A stretch of DNA of 64,000 nt from Phanerochaete sordida (taxonomy: Eukaryota > Basidiomycota > Agaricomycetes > Polyporales > Phanerochaetaceae): NCBI GenBank assembly GCA_019973155.2, contig BPQB01000018.1:62001-126000 (forward strand), in the 5' to 3' direction. Made by a program: the position numbers and the translations under genes. This document shows positions 36,528 to 47,152 of this stretch, in pieces (position 1 is the stretch's first letter; every line of letters begins with the position of its first letter). The notes under the pieces were generated by a model. The model saw only the letters and a list, made by a program, of their open reading frames with translations. It made no database searches and was not told the DNA's origin.

Positions 36528-38581
36528 CTAAGGCCCTGGCATCTCGACGTCCTGCACCTGACTAGAAAGCACATCCCATCCGGGCAGCGCAAGCCGTTCT
36601 GGCAGCCGCTTCCACTCACTTCGCAAGCCGGAGGCAAAGCGTCGCTCGAGCCGCGCGCGACACGTCCCGCAGAACATCTCCGGCCTCCACCCCGGTTCGC
36701 TCTTGGTGTGCGCAAACGGGCTGATGAGGCCGTCCGCGTCCGCGAGCGCCGCGATGGCGTTCGCCCGCGCGGCGTCGCAGCCTTCGAGGGCCACGCAGTC
36801 CGGGTTGCCCGGGTTGAAGATCTCGAGGTAGACCTCTGTGCGCGCGACGGCATCGAGGGCCTCGCGGGCTTGTACGACGGCACGCACGAGCCGGTGCTCG
36901 GGCTTCACAGGGACGCCCCGGAAGGTCGCGAGTCCGAAGGGATGTTCTCCAGATGAGTGTGCGCAGAAGGGGACAAGTGCGAGGATTGCTGCAGGCAGTA
37001 GGTGTGGTGCGGCGAGTTCGGCGATGTTCGCGAACTGGACGATGGCCCCGGCCGTCGTGAAGGCGGTGCGCTCCGGGAGCGTGCGCAGTCGGGCCTCCCA
37101 GTCCACAAGCTGCGTCGGGAAGCAGGGCTCGAGCGCGCGGAGGAGTGTCGTGCGCAATTTATGCGCAGCGTACTTGTGGCTCATCCTGAGGAGCGTCAGG
37201 GCAAGTCGCTCGTCGTCGATAAACGCGCGGGGAACGCTGTAGAGTGAAACGAGAGCTGAGGCGAAGTACAAGCGAAGCTCTGCGCATGCGACTCACTCCG
37301 GGCTGTGCAGTGCGTGCAGGAACGCGCGTGTGTCTTCCTCCGAGTCATGAATGACCACCAGCGGGCACCCTTCGTAGGCTCCTGCCTCGACGGGCTGGGG
37401 CATAGCGAACATGTCGGCGAAAACCGACGAATGCTTGCTCAGGACCCCCTTGTACACGCGGAAGCGCATGAACCCGGCCTGTAAGACGACCGTCCCGTCG
37501 GGGTACCAGAGTTCTTCGCACTCCATGGCGCATGCGATGTCCATGACTTCAACGTTCGTTCGTGGAGGCGGCGCGTCTTTGAGAAGCTCGTCCCATTCTG
37601 GGAGCCCGAACACCCAGGGGAGCTCGTACCATACGTGGGGCATGCTCGTTTGCCAATCGTCTTCCATTATGCGGCGACAGACGTTGCACCATCCCGTCGA
37701 CAAGTCCAGGGTGGTGGCGAACGGCTTGATGATCCCATCCGAGTCTCTCGCCAGAGAATGTGAAGCAGTCTTCTTTGCAACAGCGCATGGGCCTGGGGTG
37801 CACGCGAGGGGTGTCCTCCAAATCCTTGAGAATATTTTGGTGCGTGCAATCTGGTCGAGGGTCGACCGTCCACGCAAGATTGCGGTCTTCAGGGCCGGAC
37901 TGAGCTCGACGACCTTTCCTCGGAAGTATCCCTTGTACCACACTGGCGAAGGCCGTGAAATGTCGTTACAGCATATGAATTTGAGGAGCGCGGCCGGCAG
38001 AAAGTGGGGAGCGGCATGTAAGGCGATGTTAGCAAAGGCAATGAGAGAGCCCCTCTTAGAGAATGGTCTATGTTCCTTGACCGAGGGCTTTGCAAACGAC
38101 CAGGCGTCAAGAGTCGTAGGGAAGTAGGGTGTGAGGGCGTCTAGGACGACTGCGCGCAGATCCTTGAAGTCGTACCGTGTACTCTGTTCCAATAGAGCGA
38201 ACGTCTGCTGGTTATTTGAGAGGGCAGACTCGAAGACACTGGCCAAGACGATGTCCGAAAATCCTTCAGCGTGGTTCGTGCAGGGGAGAGCGACTGTAGC
38301 TCTTACTTTCGATCGTACACCGCGGAGAGGAGGATGCGTGCGTCCTCAGCCGAGCTATTGATACAGATAAGCGGAAGACTTTTGTACTTGACTTGGTATT
38401 GTGGCGGCGTGAGCGAGATTGTCTCGAATAGCTCCTTCATATACGAGGACCGCTGAGCAAGCAGGCCTCGATGTACGCAGAAGATCATGTTGCCCGCTTG
38501 AAGGACGACATTTCCGTCGTCGAACCAGAGCTCCCGGCACTCCTCGAGGGTCTCTGCGGTGGCTGTCTCGTAATCGTCCAT
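36528..38581 (-). CDS. Double-BTB protein, array gene 1 (641 aa)
   Basis: Exons 38581-38307, 38238-37297 and 37236-36528; the sum is divisible by three. Start chosen at 38581 (MDDYETATAETLEECRELWF); an in-frame ATG lies upstream at 38629 but adds an unrelated Cys/His-rich stretch. Module 1: BTB, then LLEQSTRYDFKDLRAVVLDA, GIIKPFATTL, WCNVCRRIMEDDW and LPWVFGLPEWDELL. Module 2 continues in frame from an internal Met (MDIACAMECEELWYPDGTVV), with LLRMSHKYAAHKLRTTLLRA, GLISPFAHTK, FCGTCRARLERRF and LPERLALPGWDVL. It is the most upstream of the four genes; the spacer to array gene 2 is 248 bp. Confidence 0.87.
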
Positions 38582-40188
38582 GTTACAGTACCGGTGTCGA
38601 GTGCAATCGTGGGGACACAGATGGGGCACTTGACTCCGAGGCGCAGGTGAAAGCGGGTGACAAGGCTGAGAAAAGACGCGTCCAATAACGCCTCCGCTGC
38701 GCGCTAGTTGTTACAATCTGGCCGACGGAGGTCAGCCACCGAAACTGGGCGCCAGTCACTTTTCACTAGCAGACGTTCGTTGAACTTGCAGGCAAGCTGT
38801 AAATATTAGACGCAAAGGTTGGAGAGGAGCCCCTGGCGGGTCGTCCGCGCTTTGATGGGGGGAGGCTTCGTGGCGCTAAGGCGCCAATCATGCCGGACCC
38901 CTGGCAGCGGTCGGTGTCCTGCGGAACGACGGTACCGTCGCAACAGTCAGCAAAGGCAAAGAGATACTTCCACAGAACCGTCGCCAGCTAGAGGGCCCCT
39001 TGACTGAGCTCTCAGAACGTCAAGAGCTCATCTTGAGCCTTGTATGTAGTATTCTGAAGGCTGACGGCGTCAGGCGGGATTGGTGTTCGAGCCTGGCTGA
39101 TATGTAAATCGCGATTGGATGGAGGGTCCGCGCTCATTGACATAGACAGGGCGAGCTGGTACTCGCAAGTACTTATATCGGTAGCTGCGGACGTGAGATG
39201 GCGTGGCGTACGTATCTATCTTCGTCAATATTACGCTTCCATTACTTATTGCACCAAAAAAGTCGTGTCTGATGGGCTGCCAGTCCCAAGTCACTGCGCT
39301 CCCTGACCTTCCGACCTAAGCCACAACGAGTTAAGGCCGTCACGAGAAACTCGGACCACGAAAGACGGGGTAAATCAGCGTGTATTTATAACGAGAAAGT
39401 CCATTACACAACGGTGAGCTGTCGGGACACCAGGTGACTGGGCATTCCACACATTCAGGAAGACCAGCCAAAGAAGTGGACCAAGTTCGTCTGAGGCACC
39501 ACAGATGCCGGCCAGCACGCGCGCACGTACGCTCGCGGACCTGCATGTGGTATAGCAGTGCCTGTGTAGTTGTTAAAAGATGGGGAATCCGAACCGCGGC
39601 GCTTAATAGTACGACCTAGGGCTGCGTTTAGGGCAGGCTGGACACGTGGTGCGGGGGTCGGTCCGAGTGCACATGGACACAAGTCTGCATCGTCTCATCC
39701 ACGAACAACTGCGAGCATGTGCGAGCATTTTGTTCAGCGCAGCCTGCGTTCACTGGTGAAGGCGCTGAATATGAAGAATATGGCTCCCTTGCTGGCGGCC
39801 TTCGACCTACGACCTTCGTCGTTCTCTCTCGGCAGCCCCGTGACCTTCGTCTCCAGGCTTCCAGCTCTGCAAGCCAGTTCCCGGTCCTTGCTTCTTCTCT
39901 ATGACCTATCCCCGTTGCTCCGCTACTACTCCTCTCGTCTATGTTATCCATCAATCGGGCTTAGCAGCTGTTGCGACCTCGCGTGGTCTTCCTGTGACCT
40001 ATCGAAGGTCATTCCAAGTGCGAGTGCCGGCAGCGCAAGTATTCGGATTCTCGGGTCTTCGGGTTGGGCACTTGTCTGACGAAGCGCACCGCCATATTGC
40101 CAGTATCACAGCATAGATTGTGTTCTATTTCAACTCCGCTACAAGTACATCCCCGCGCCTTCTGCACGCGTCGGAGTCATTCGTAATT
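38582..40188. other. 1.6 kb gap between the BTB array and the first aldo-keto reductase
   Basis: No supportable gene. A plus-strand frame at 39570-40079 (169 codons) overlaps a minus-strand frame of similar length and has no domain. A tRNA-B-box-like string near 39581-39595 was considered and rejected. The stretch contains the promoter of array gene 1. Confidence 0.45.
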
Positions 40189-41222
40189 TTAGGCTTTCTC
40201 CTGCTCTATCCACTGGCACTGCAAACCGTCGTCAGACCGTGATGCATGAGGGACGCGCGGACGACTCACGAATGCCCTGTGGTGGTGCGACGACCCCACA
40301 CGCTCAATCTCCTCGACCTCCTCGTCGGAAAGGTCAGGCAGGGTGCCGACAGCGAGGTACTCCTCGAGCCGCTCCTGCTTGGTGGTCGTCCTGATCAGAA
40401 CAACGTCGACCATTCAGCGTCAATTCACGCTTGCTGACAAGTGCGGGGCGCACGTACGTGACAACGACAACGCCCTTCTTCCGGAGCCAGAGCTGCAGCA
40501 CCTGGCCCTCGGTGATAGACCGCGCGGATGCGATCTTCGTGATCACGGGGTCGAGAGGCCCGCCCTTCCCGCGGGTGAGGGGCACGAGGCCGCCGTAGGA
40601 CTCGGTCACGATACCGTGCTGCTTGTGGATCTCGAGCTGCGCGGCGCTCGCTTTGAAGACATACGGATGGTACTCAATCTGCCTTGCCGCGTGAGCCCCA
40701 CAGTTCGGGCGGCATGACAATGAGTGCCGCGGGCTGGCGCACCTGGTTCACCGCAGGCTTGATCGTCGCGACGGCGAGGACCTGCTCGAGGTGCTTCGGC
40801 AGGAAGTTGCTCACGCCGATCGTGCGCGCGAGGCCCTCGCGCTGCACCGCCTCCATCTCGCGCCACGTCGCGGCGAGGTCCGGGTGCGCGTTTGGCATGT
40901 GGATGAGGAAGAGGTCGACGTGCTCGACGCCGAGCTTCGCGTTCGACGCGAGCAGCGTGTCGCGCACGGTCTGGCCCGCGGGGAGCCGGTCGAGCTTCGT
41001 CGTGACGAAGAGCTCCGCGCGCGGGACGCCGGCCGCCGCGATGCCCGCGCCGACGTGCTGCTCGTTCGCGTACACCTGCGCGGCGTCGATGTGGCGGAAG
41101 CCCGCGCGGATCGCGGCGGCCACGGGCTTGCTCGCGTCCTTGTTGTAGAGCGCGGTGCCCGAGCCGAAGGCGAGTGCCGGGATGCTGCGGCCGTCGTTGA
41201 GCGGGAAGGAGGGGATCGACAT
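40189..41222 (-). CDS. Aldo-keto reductase, copy 1 (283 aa)
   Basis: An NAD(P)H-dependent carbonyl reductase of the AKR superfamily. Exons 41222-40743, 40678-40458, 40390-40270 and 40218-40189; the sum is divisible by three. The catalytic tetrad is complete: Asp and Tyr in GFRHIDAAQVYANE, Lys in ELFVTTKLDR and His in VDLFLIHMPN. Other marks are IGVSNFLPKHLEQVL, KPAVNQ joined by splicing to IEYHPYVF, and VVTTTTKQERLEEYL near the nicotinamide/phosphate site. A last tiny exon encodes CQWIEQEKA. Length is slightly below the 300-320 usual for AKRs but all key parts are present. Substrate unknown. It is closely similar to copy 2 at 45.7 kb, with the same intron positions where compared. Confidence 0.9.
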
Positions 41223-41290
41223 GCTGGCGGAGGGCGTGTGGCTGGCGCGGGTAGCGGTGTGCCGGGGACGATGTGGCACGAGCGTGGGCC

Positions 41291-41296
41291 TATATA
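41291..41296 (-). promoter_or_regulatory. TATA box of aldo-keto reductase copy 1
   Basis: TATATA (palindromic), in the context GGTATATAGGC on the minus strand. It lies about 69 bp upstream of the start codon at 41222, a normal distance for a fungal TATA promoter. Confidence 0.5.
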
Positions 41297-42091
41297 CCGC
41301 GAGGCCGCACGTCATTGCAGAGGCACGCTTGCTGACAGATAACATTACGCGATCGATGGTGGATAGCGTGGACGTCACTCACGGGGAACTTGACGTCTCC
41401 TCGTCCTGACATACGCGTGCGAAGTCGTGTGATCTTTTCTCACACATAACGCGGCGTGCGGACCTGGGCGGAGTCGCTGTTAGCGCATAGCAAAAGCCTG
41501 CTCATGCGAGTTCTGTGGGTCAAGAGTCCTAGTCAGGGAGGACAGATTGTGACCTCCGTGCGCGCTGCAGGCGACGTCTGTCAGGGTGACCTAGAACAGG
41601 ACTTCATTGAGGTACTTCCATAACATTTGCTGCCGCGCAGGTGGTGGACTGGGCTGACAGCTTGGACTCGAAGTATAATATTCTTGACGCGCTGGCAGTC
41701 TTAGACTTTATCTTCACATTCGACAGTACGTTCAAATCGGGCCGGACCGAGCCCAGGCCAAGACGATCTGTGGCGAGGCCAAGAGATCGCAGCCGTACGT
41801 GTGGGTCCCTATGGGTGATTGCGCCATCAGCGCAGCTCATTTATATTCCCGATACCACGAAGGCCGCAGACTCAACCAGAATTGCCCGCGCGATCATTGC
41901 TAGACGATGTAGGAGCTAGGAGCTAGTGGTGGCAAGGCCGAGTCAAGTCCGTATCAGAGCTTGGAGTCGGAGACGCGTTGCCTCTTGCAGAGGACGGCTT
42001 AAATTTAGACATGCAGCTGTTTACGATTTTCACAGCTGCGCACAGATCGTAAAGCAGGCATAGGTAAAGGCCTAGCCTCTACAAATATCAG

Positions 42092-42140
42092 AGAGGTACA
42101 TGATAAGGAAGTGATCAAAGAGGTACATAATAAGGAAGTG
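42092..42140. repeat. 22-bp direct repeat, two units
   Basis: Units at 42092-42113 and 42119-42140, both of the form AGAGGTACATRATAAGGAAG followed by TG, with one mismatch and a 5-bp spacer (ATCAA). A local tandem duplication in non-coding sequence; function unknown. Confidence 0.7.
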
Positions 42141-43460
42141 CATGTTGGTCCCATCTTCGAGACTGGCCTTGCTGAATGATTGCAGAGGCCGCAAATGCGA
42201 TTGTTAGCCCGGAGCTCCTCGAGGTTCGGATCCGCTGCTTGTGCGACGTTGGAGCAGCGGTAAAATTGGAAGTTATGCGTACCTTCGAGGGATATGCCGC
42301 TCGCAATGGGCTTTGGTCTCGACGGGTCCTCAGTTGGGTGAGAGTCTAGTGACAGGCTGTACGTCTGGGAGATGCCATCGAGGCGCAGACGCACCCATCA
42401 GCCCCTGCGTTGAATAGAAGAAAAAATAAAATAAAGACTCTTCCAGCCTTTTGTAGCCCTCGAGTCACCATGATGAAGTACGCGTACGGCCACAGCATCA
42501 GCGAGCGACCTCCGGTCCCACACCGCTGCGGTACCTACTTGCTGCTGCTGACCAACCCGTAGTGCTTGAAACGAAGACAACATCTCAGCGACGCCCTCAC
42601 GCAGCCCGCGGCGCGGGGGTAATGGAGCCTTACGAACACGGCGCGTGCTGGAGCGGAGAAGCGACTCGTGCGAGTGCTGGAGGTGTCGGGATTGTTCGAC
42701 CGAAGGGCTGCCGCAGACGCCCATTTTGGGACGTGCCGCTGCGTTTGCTGCCGCCACAAAGGGCCCCACTGGGCCGGCGCGGCTGGCGTGCGGCTGCTGT
42801 ACGTCGAGATGACCACTGCGGCAGGGTTGGCCCGCGGCAGGCAGCGTATTGCTGGGGTCATGCTTGGAGCAGGCAGGGGGCTCGCGGTGTGTGCAGCTGG
42901 AGAGGGTTTCTCATGGACGAGTGCCGTGATCTTCGGCGGGCGGAGGGCCAAATTTGGCCTCAGGCTTTCGGCTGCACCGCAGCGGAGGACAGACCGCCGT
43001 GGGTCTCTCCTGGCCTGCCATACCGATTTGTCATAGAGTGTGCTGACTCTATCAGGACCGCCTTCGTGGCTTCGACCGCGCTGTAACCTGGCGACGGCAG
43101 CCAATGGGCACACTCTGGGTCGGCCCCTTCGTGGCGGCGGTTATTATATTCGCGGCGCCTCGCGCGCCGACCAGTCGAGCCGAGGATGCCGGGAGAGACG
43201 AGCCCAGGTACAATGTTCGGTACACCGTCCTCGCTGGCCGGCAAGGCGCTGCACAATGTATCTCGCCACAGAATGACTCGATACTTTGCGCAGGCGTGGC
43301 AGGGGGATCAATGTCGTGAAGCCGTAGGAAAGATCCCGCAGGGCCCGGGCCCAAAGCTCGGAACGAAAGGCAAAAGTCGAAAGCGCCGCATGACAGTCGG
43401 CGGATGACACTAGACGCCCTGCGCCGAACTCCAATCCCAGCAGCCATCCTCTCCGGAGCA

Positions 43461-43466
43461 TATATA
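43461..43466 (+). promoter_or_regulatory. TATA box of the MFS transporter
   Basis: TATATA in the context GAGCATATATACAGG, about 90 bp upstream of the start codon at 43556. Confidence 0.45.
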
Positions 43467-43555
43467 CAGGCATCAAGCCATATGGCGGCCCCCACTCGCT
43501 CTGCAGACCTTATCGTCCTGTTCACGACCTTCACGACGAGTCTGACGACGTACCA

Positions 43556-45507
43556 ATGACGCTGTCCCCAAACGCTCCGTCTCGCAGGAACTCCAATGAA
43601 CCACTTTCTGGCACACCAACCCTTCATGATGAGCCTATAGACGTCCCACTCAGAGAAAAGTCCCCGAAGGACCCGAACCCCGAAGCTGCGCCGGACAACA
43701 GCGCACGAGAAGAGTACCCGGAGGGCGAGAGTGCCTCAGAAGCACCAACAGAGAATGCCGCGGCGGACGGCGCGATAATAGTGGATTGGAACGGGCCAGA
43801 CGACCCAGAGAACCCCAAGAAGTGAGTGTTGTGGCGCACGTATCACGCCCCCGAGCTTACCGCCCCTGCACCGCAGTTGGACCTTCAAGCGCAAGTGGGC
43901 CGCAACCGCCATCGTGTCCGCGTTCACCTTCATCAGCCCTGTCTCGTCCTCCATGATCGCGCCCGCGAGCGACCAGCTCGCCGCCAACTTCGGCATCACG
44001 AGCGACGTCGTCATCGCGCTCACGACGTCCGTCTTCGTGCTCGCGTACGGTGCGTCCCAGAGCCTTCGCGCGCACGCCGCCCACTGACGCCGCGCACAGC
44101 ATTCGGGCCCCTCTTCCTCGGTCCGCTGAGCGAGATCTTCGGCCGCTCGCGTGTGCTGCAGCTCGCGAACCTATGGTACCTCGGTGCGCACCCCGCTCCC
44201 CCTCTCCTGACCGCGCCGCTGACGCGCACCTGCAGCGTGGAACCTGGGGTGCGGCTTCGCGCAGAACAAGGGCCAGCTGATTGCGTTCCGCTTCCTCGCG
44301 GGCCTCGGCGGGAGCGCGCCGCTGTCGATCGGTGGCGGTGTGCTCGGCGACTGCTGGCGGCCGGAGGAGCGTGGGCAGGCCGTCGCGCTCTACTCGCTCG
44401 CGCCGCTCCTGGGCCCCGTCGTGGGCCCCGTTGCGGGCGGCTGGATCGCGGAGAAGTCGACGTGGCGTTGGGTGGTAAGTGTGCTCTATTAACTCTATCA
44501 GCCAGCGGGGCACTGACGACCCGTACAGTTCTGGTCGACAAGTATCGTCGACGGCCTCGTGCAGTTCCTCGGCGTCTTCTTCTTGCAGGAGACCTTCGCC
44601 CCCATTTTGCTGGAGCGCAGGGCCGCCAAGATGCGCAAGGAGGCGACTGGCGACGCCGAGAAGGGCGGCCCACGGCAAATTCGCACTGTCTACGACCAGT
44701 CTGACCGGCACTGGCAGCAAATCGTCTCGAAGGCACTTGTCCGGCCGTTCAAGCTGTTCTACTGCGAGCCAATCGTGCAGCTCCTCGGCCTCTACATGGC
44801 GTTCGTGTATGGCTTGCTCTACTGTAAGTGTCCATCCTCACTTGGGTGCTCTGTGGCTGACTTCGGTACAGTGTTCCTCACGACCATCCCGTCGATCTTC
44901 GAGGGCGTGTACCACCAACGTGTCGGCATCGCCAGTCTCCACTACATCGCGCTGGGCGTTGGGCTGACCGGAGCGTCGCAAATAAATGCGCGTCTCATGG
45001 ACAAGATCTACGTGTACTTCACCAAGAAAAATGGCGGTAGCGGCAGACCGGAGTACCGTCTACGTGAGTCCAAGTCTACCCACTCTTTCTCGTGCACTCG
45101 ATCTGACCGCACGCCCAGCACCGATGATCCCCGGGACGATCTGCCTGCCCATCGGGCTCTTCCTGACCGGCTGGACCGCGCGCGCGGACATCCACTGGAT
45201 CGTGCCGGACATCGGCATCGCGTTCGTCGGCGCGGGCACGATCCTGAACTTCCAGTCGATCCAGACGTACGTCATCGACGCGTTCACGCTGCACGCCGCG
45301 AGCGCGCTCGCGGCGGTCACGTTCCTGCGCTCGTGCGCGGGCTTCGGCTTCCCGCTCTTCGCGCCGACGATGTACAACGCGCTCGGCTACGGCAAGGGCG
45401 ACAGCATCCTCGGCGCCGTCGCCATCCTCGTCGGCTGCCCCGCGCCGTTCATATTCTGGAAGTATGGCCAGCGCATCCGCCAGGCGAGCAAGTACGCGCG
45501 GTCGTAG
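43556..45507 (+). CDS. MFS drug:H+ antiporter, DHA1-type
   Basis: A plasma-membrane exporter with 12 predicted helices. Start at 43556. A Pro/Glu-rich cytosolic N-terminus of about 85 residues ends with the fungal DHA1 lead-in IIVDWNGPDDPENPKN, joined by splicing to WTFKRKWAATAIVSAFTF. Motif A is GPLFLGPLSEIFGRSRVLQL. The antiporter motif C is LAPLLGPVVGPVAGGWIAE. The central cytosolic loop is FAPILLERRAAKMRKEATGD. The second half includes GTICLPIGLFLTGWTARADI, HWIVPDIGIAFVGAGTILNF, and an ending of IFWKYGQRIRQASKYARS. About six introns interrupt it. The family exports drugs, polyamines or toxic metabolites; the substrate here is unknown. Its neighbours on both sides are aldo-keto reductases, which suggests a detoxification role. 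Confidence 0.9.
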
Positions 45508-45735
45508 TCTGTGCCCGGTTCCGTGGACTTTGTTTTTGCTTTCGCACTTGCACGTCCTATGATGCACGTTCATGAACACACTAGTCATGACCACACACGA
45601 ACTTCTAGATACAGCAAAGTAGAGTAATTATTCCCATAGTAGTAATGATTCCCCCGTCCACTGTACATACCTGGGTTCGTACGCACAGCGGTTCTTCTCA
45701 TGTAGCATTAGTCGAGACCTAATATCATCAGGTTC

Positions 45736-46773
45736 TCATGTGCCGTCGTCAATCCATTTGCACTGCAAACTTGGTGTTAGAAAGACCGATAGCATGAGCA
45801 GGCAGCCAGAGTGCTTACGAAGAAGCGGTGATGAGCAGATGCGCCGGCGGTGTCTATGAGTTGCTCATCTGCATCTGAAAGCCCGGGAAGGCTTGCGACT
45901 TGCAAATACTCCTGGAGTCGCTCGGGCTTCGACGTCGTCCTGGAATATGGTCAGTGATCACTACAGCCCAAGAGAGTCTGGCATACATACGTCGTGTACG
46001 GCACTCCCTTCTTCTTCATCCAGAGCTGCAGCACCTGGGCCTCCGTCACAGCTTGTCCAGCTTGTGTACTGAGGCGATCGGCAATTTCCACCAGGACGGG
46101 GTTGAGTGGGCCGTCCTTGATGCGGACAAGTGGTGTCAGGCCACCGTACGACGTCGGTAGGATTCCGTGTTCATGCATGTATGCTAACACGGGTTTGCTA
46201 GCCTCATAAATGTACGGGTGGAACTCGATCTAGAATGAATTCGTCATCAGTTTAAAGAGCAGCGCCGAGCGTTGTGCGCTTCACCTGGTTAATGACCGGT
46301 ACCGTCGCCCCATCCGTGGCGATCTCCTCCAAGTCCTGGACGCGGAAGTTCGACACACCAATCCTCTTCGCCAACCCAAGCATCTTGCACTCCTCCATCT
46401 CGCGCCACGCTTGGCGCAAATCCGAGTGGCGCACAGGCTCGTGCACAAGAAACAAGTCCACACACTCAAGACCCATCAAGCGGAGGGACTCGCGCAGCGT
46501 GTCCGCGGCGGTCCTGCCGGGCGGGACCTCGAGGAGCTTCGTCGTGACGTACAGCGCGTCGCGCGCCAGGCCGCCCGCCTCCAGCGCAGAGGCGATCCCG
46601 CGCCCGACGGACGCCTCGTTCTTGTACATCTGCGCGCAGTCGATGTGCCGGAAGCCTGCGCGGATGGCGGACGCGACGGGCGTGCTGGCGTCGGTGTCGC
46701 GCAGCGCGGTGCCCGAGCCGTAGGCCGGCCAGGGGAAGAGCGTGCCGTCGTTCAGCGGGACTGGGGGCTCCAT
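45736..46773 (-). CDS. Aldo-keto reductase, copy 2
   Basis: Start at 46773 (MEPPVPLNDGTLFPWPAYGS). The catalytic tetrad is intact: GFRHIDCAQMYKNE, LYVTTKLLE, VDLFLVHEP. It also has IGVSNFRVQDLEEIATDG, PVINQ joined by splicing to IEFHPYIYEASKPVLAYMHE, ILPTSYGGLTPLVRIKDGPL, and TTSKPERLQEYLQVASLPG. The last exon, after a TTTGCAG acceptor, encodes CKWIDDGT. It matches the CQWIEQEKA end of copy 1 and puts the stop at 45736. Taking the reading frame without that splice would give a wrong end (FAVQMD). Same superfamily role as copy 1; substrate unknown. It converges on the MFS gene with 228 bp between stops and diverges from PUS4. Confidence 0.9.
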
Positions 46774-47152
46774 GGGTGGGATCTGTGGGTGGGTGAAGAG
46801 GGTGTGCAGGGCTATATAGCGCTGTGAGTGTGACGGAGTCCCGCCGGTGTGTCCGCGGAGCGGGACATTGCGTGCATCCGCTGCCTTGCGTTTGATGACT
46901 TGAGGCAACTAAATATATCGTAAACTCACTGGTATATACGTACGATAAAACTGCAACTCTACTCCTTTGTGTGCGGCGAGTACTTGCAGCAAGTGATGAC
47001 ATATTGCGGAGAGTCCGCTCGCTTCATGACCTCGTCGGTCTACTGACCGTGGGAACCGGTCCGAAGTCCGTGGTAAGTAGCTTCCTATACACCGTTGTCT
47101 AACCCAGCCACCTCCTCCGATTCCTAGCTCCAAACCCTTGCTTCACGCTTTC
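46774..47152. promoter_or_regulatory. Divergent promoter region of aldo-keto reductase 2 and PUS4
   Basis: 379 bp between divergent start codons. Apart from the TATA box on the left, nothing specific is recognised. Confidence 0.4.
46813..46818 (-). promoter_or_regulatory. TATA box of aldo-keto reductase copy 2
   Basis: TATATA inside the palindrome GCTATATAGC, 40 bp upstream of the start codon at 46773. Being palindromic it could also serve PUS4 on the other strand, but that gene starts 335 bp away. Confidence 0.5.

Larger units (their letters stand above)
41223..43555. other. 2.3 kb divergent interval between aldo-keto reductase 1 and the MFS gene
   Basis: It contains the promoters of both genes. 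In between are only short frames. The best looking, 41504-41919 on the plus strand, would need a 29-bp intron and is not accepted. A minus-strand frame at 42005-42394 has no recognisable domain. A short direct repeat at 42092-42140 is listed separately. Confidence 0.4.

Noticed and set aside
29269..38581. Eight separate single-BTB genes instead of four double ones
   Set aside because: There is no stop codon, promoter-sized spacer or splice break between paired modules; they share one long exon in all four cases.
39560..39640. tRNA or tRNA-derived element on the minus strand (B-box-like GGTTCGGATTCC, loop-like CTATTAAG)
   Set aside because: The B box has an extra base and the acceptor, D and T stems do not pair; it does not fold as a cloverleaf.
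41504..41919. A plus-strand gene joining MRVLWVKSPSQGG... to WADSLDSKYNILDALAVLD across a GTACTT...GCGCAG intron in matching phase
   Set aside because: The intron would be only 29 bases, too short for fungal splicing, and the product matches no family I know.
45749..45751. Stop codon of aldo-keto reductase copy 2 after FAVQMD
   Set aside because: A TTTGCAG acceptor inside this stretch gives a CKWIDDGT end that matches copy 1, so the real stop is at 45736.
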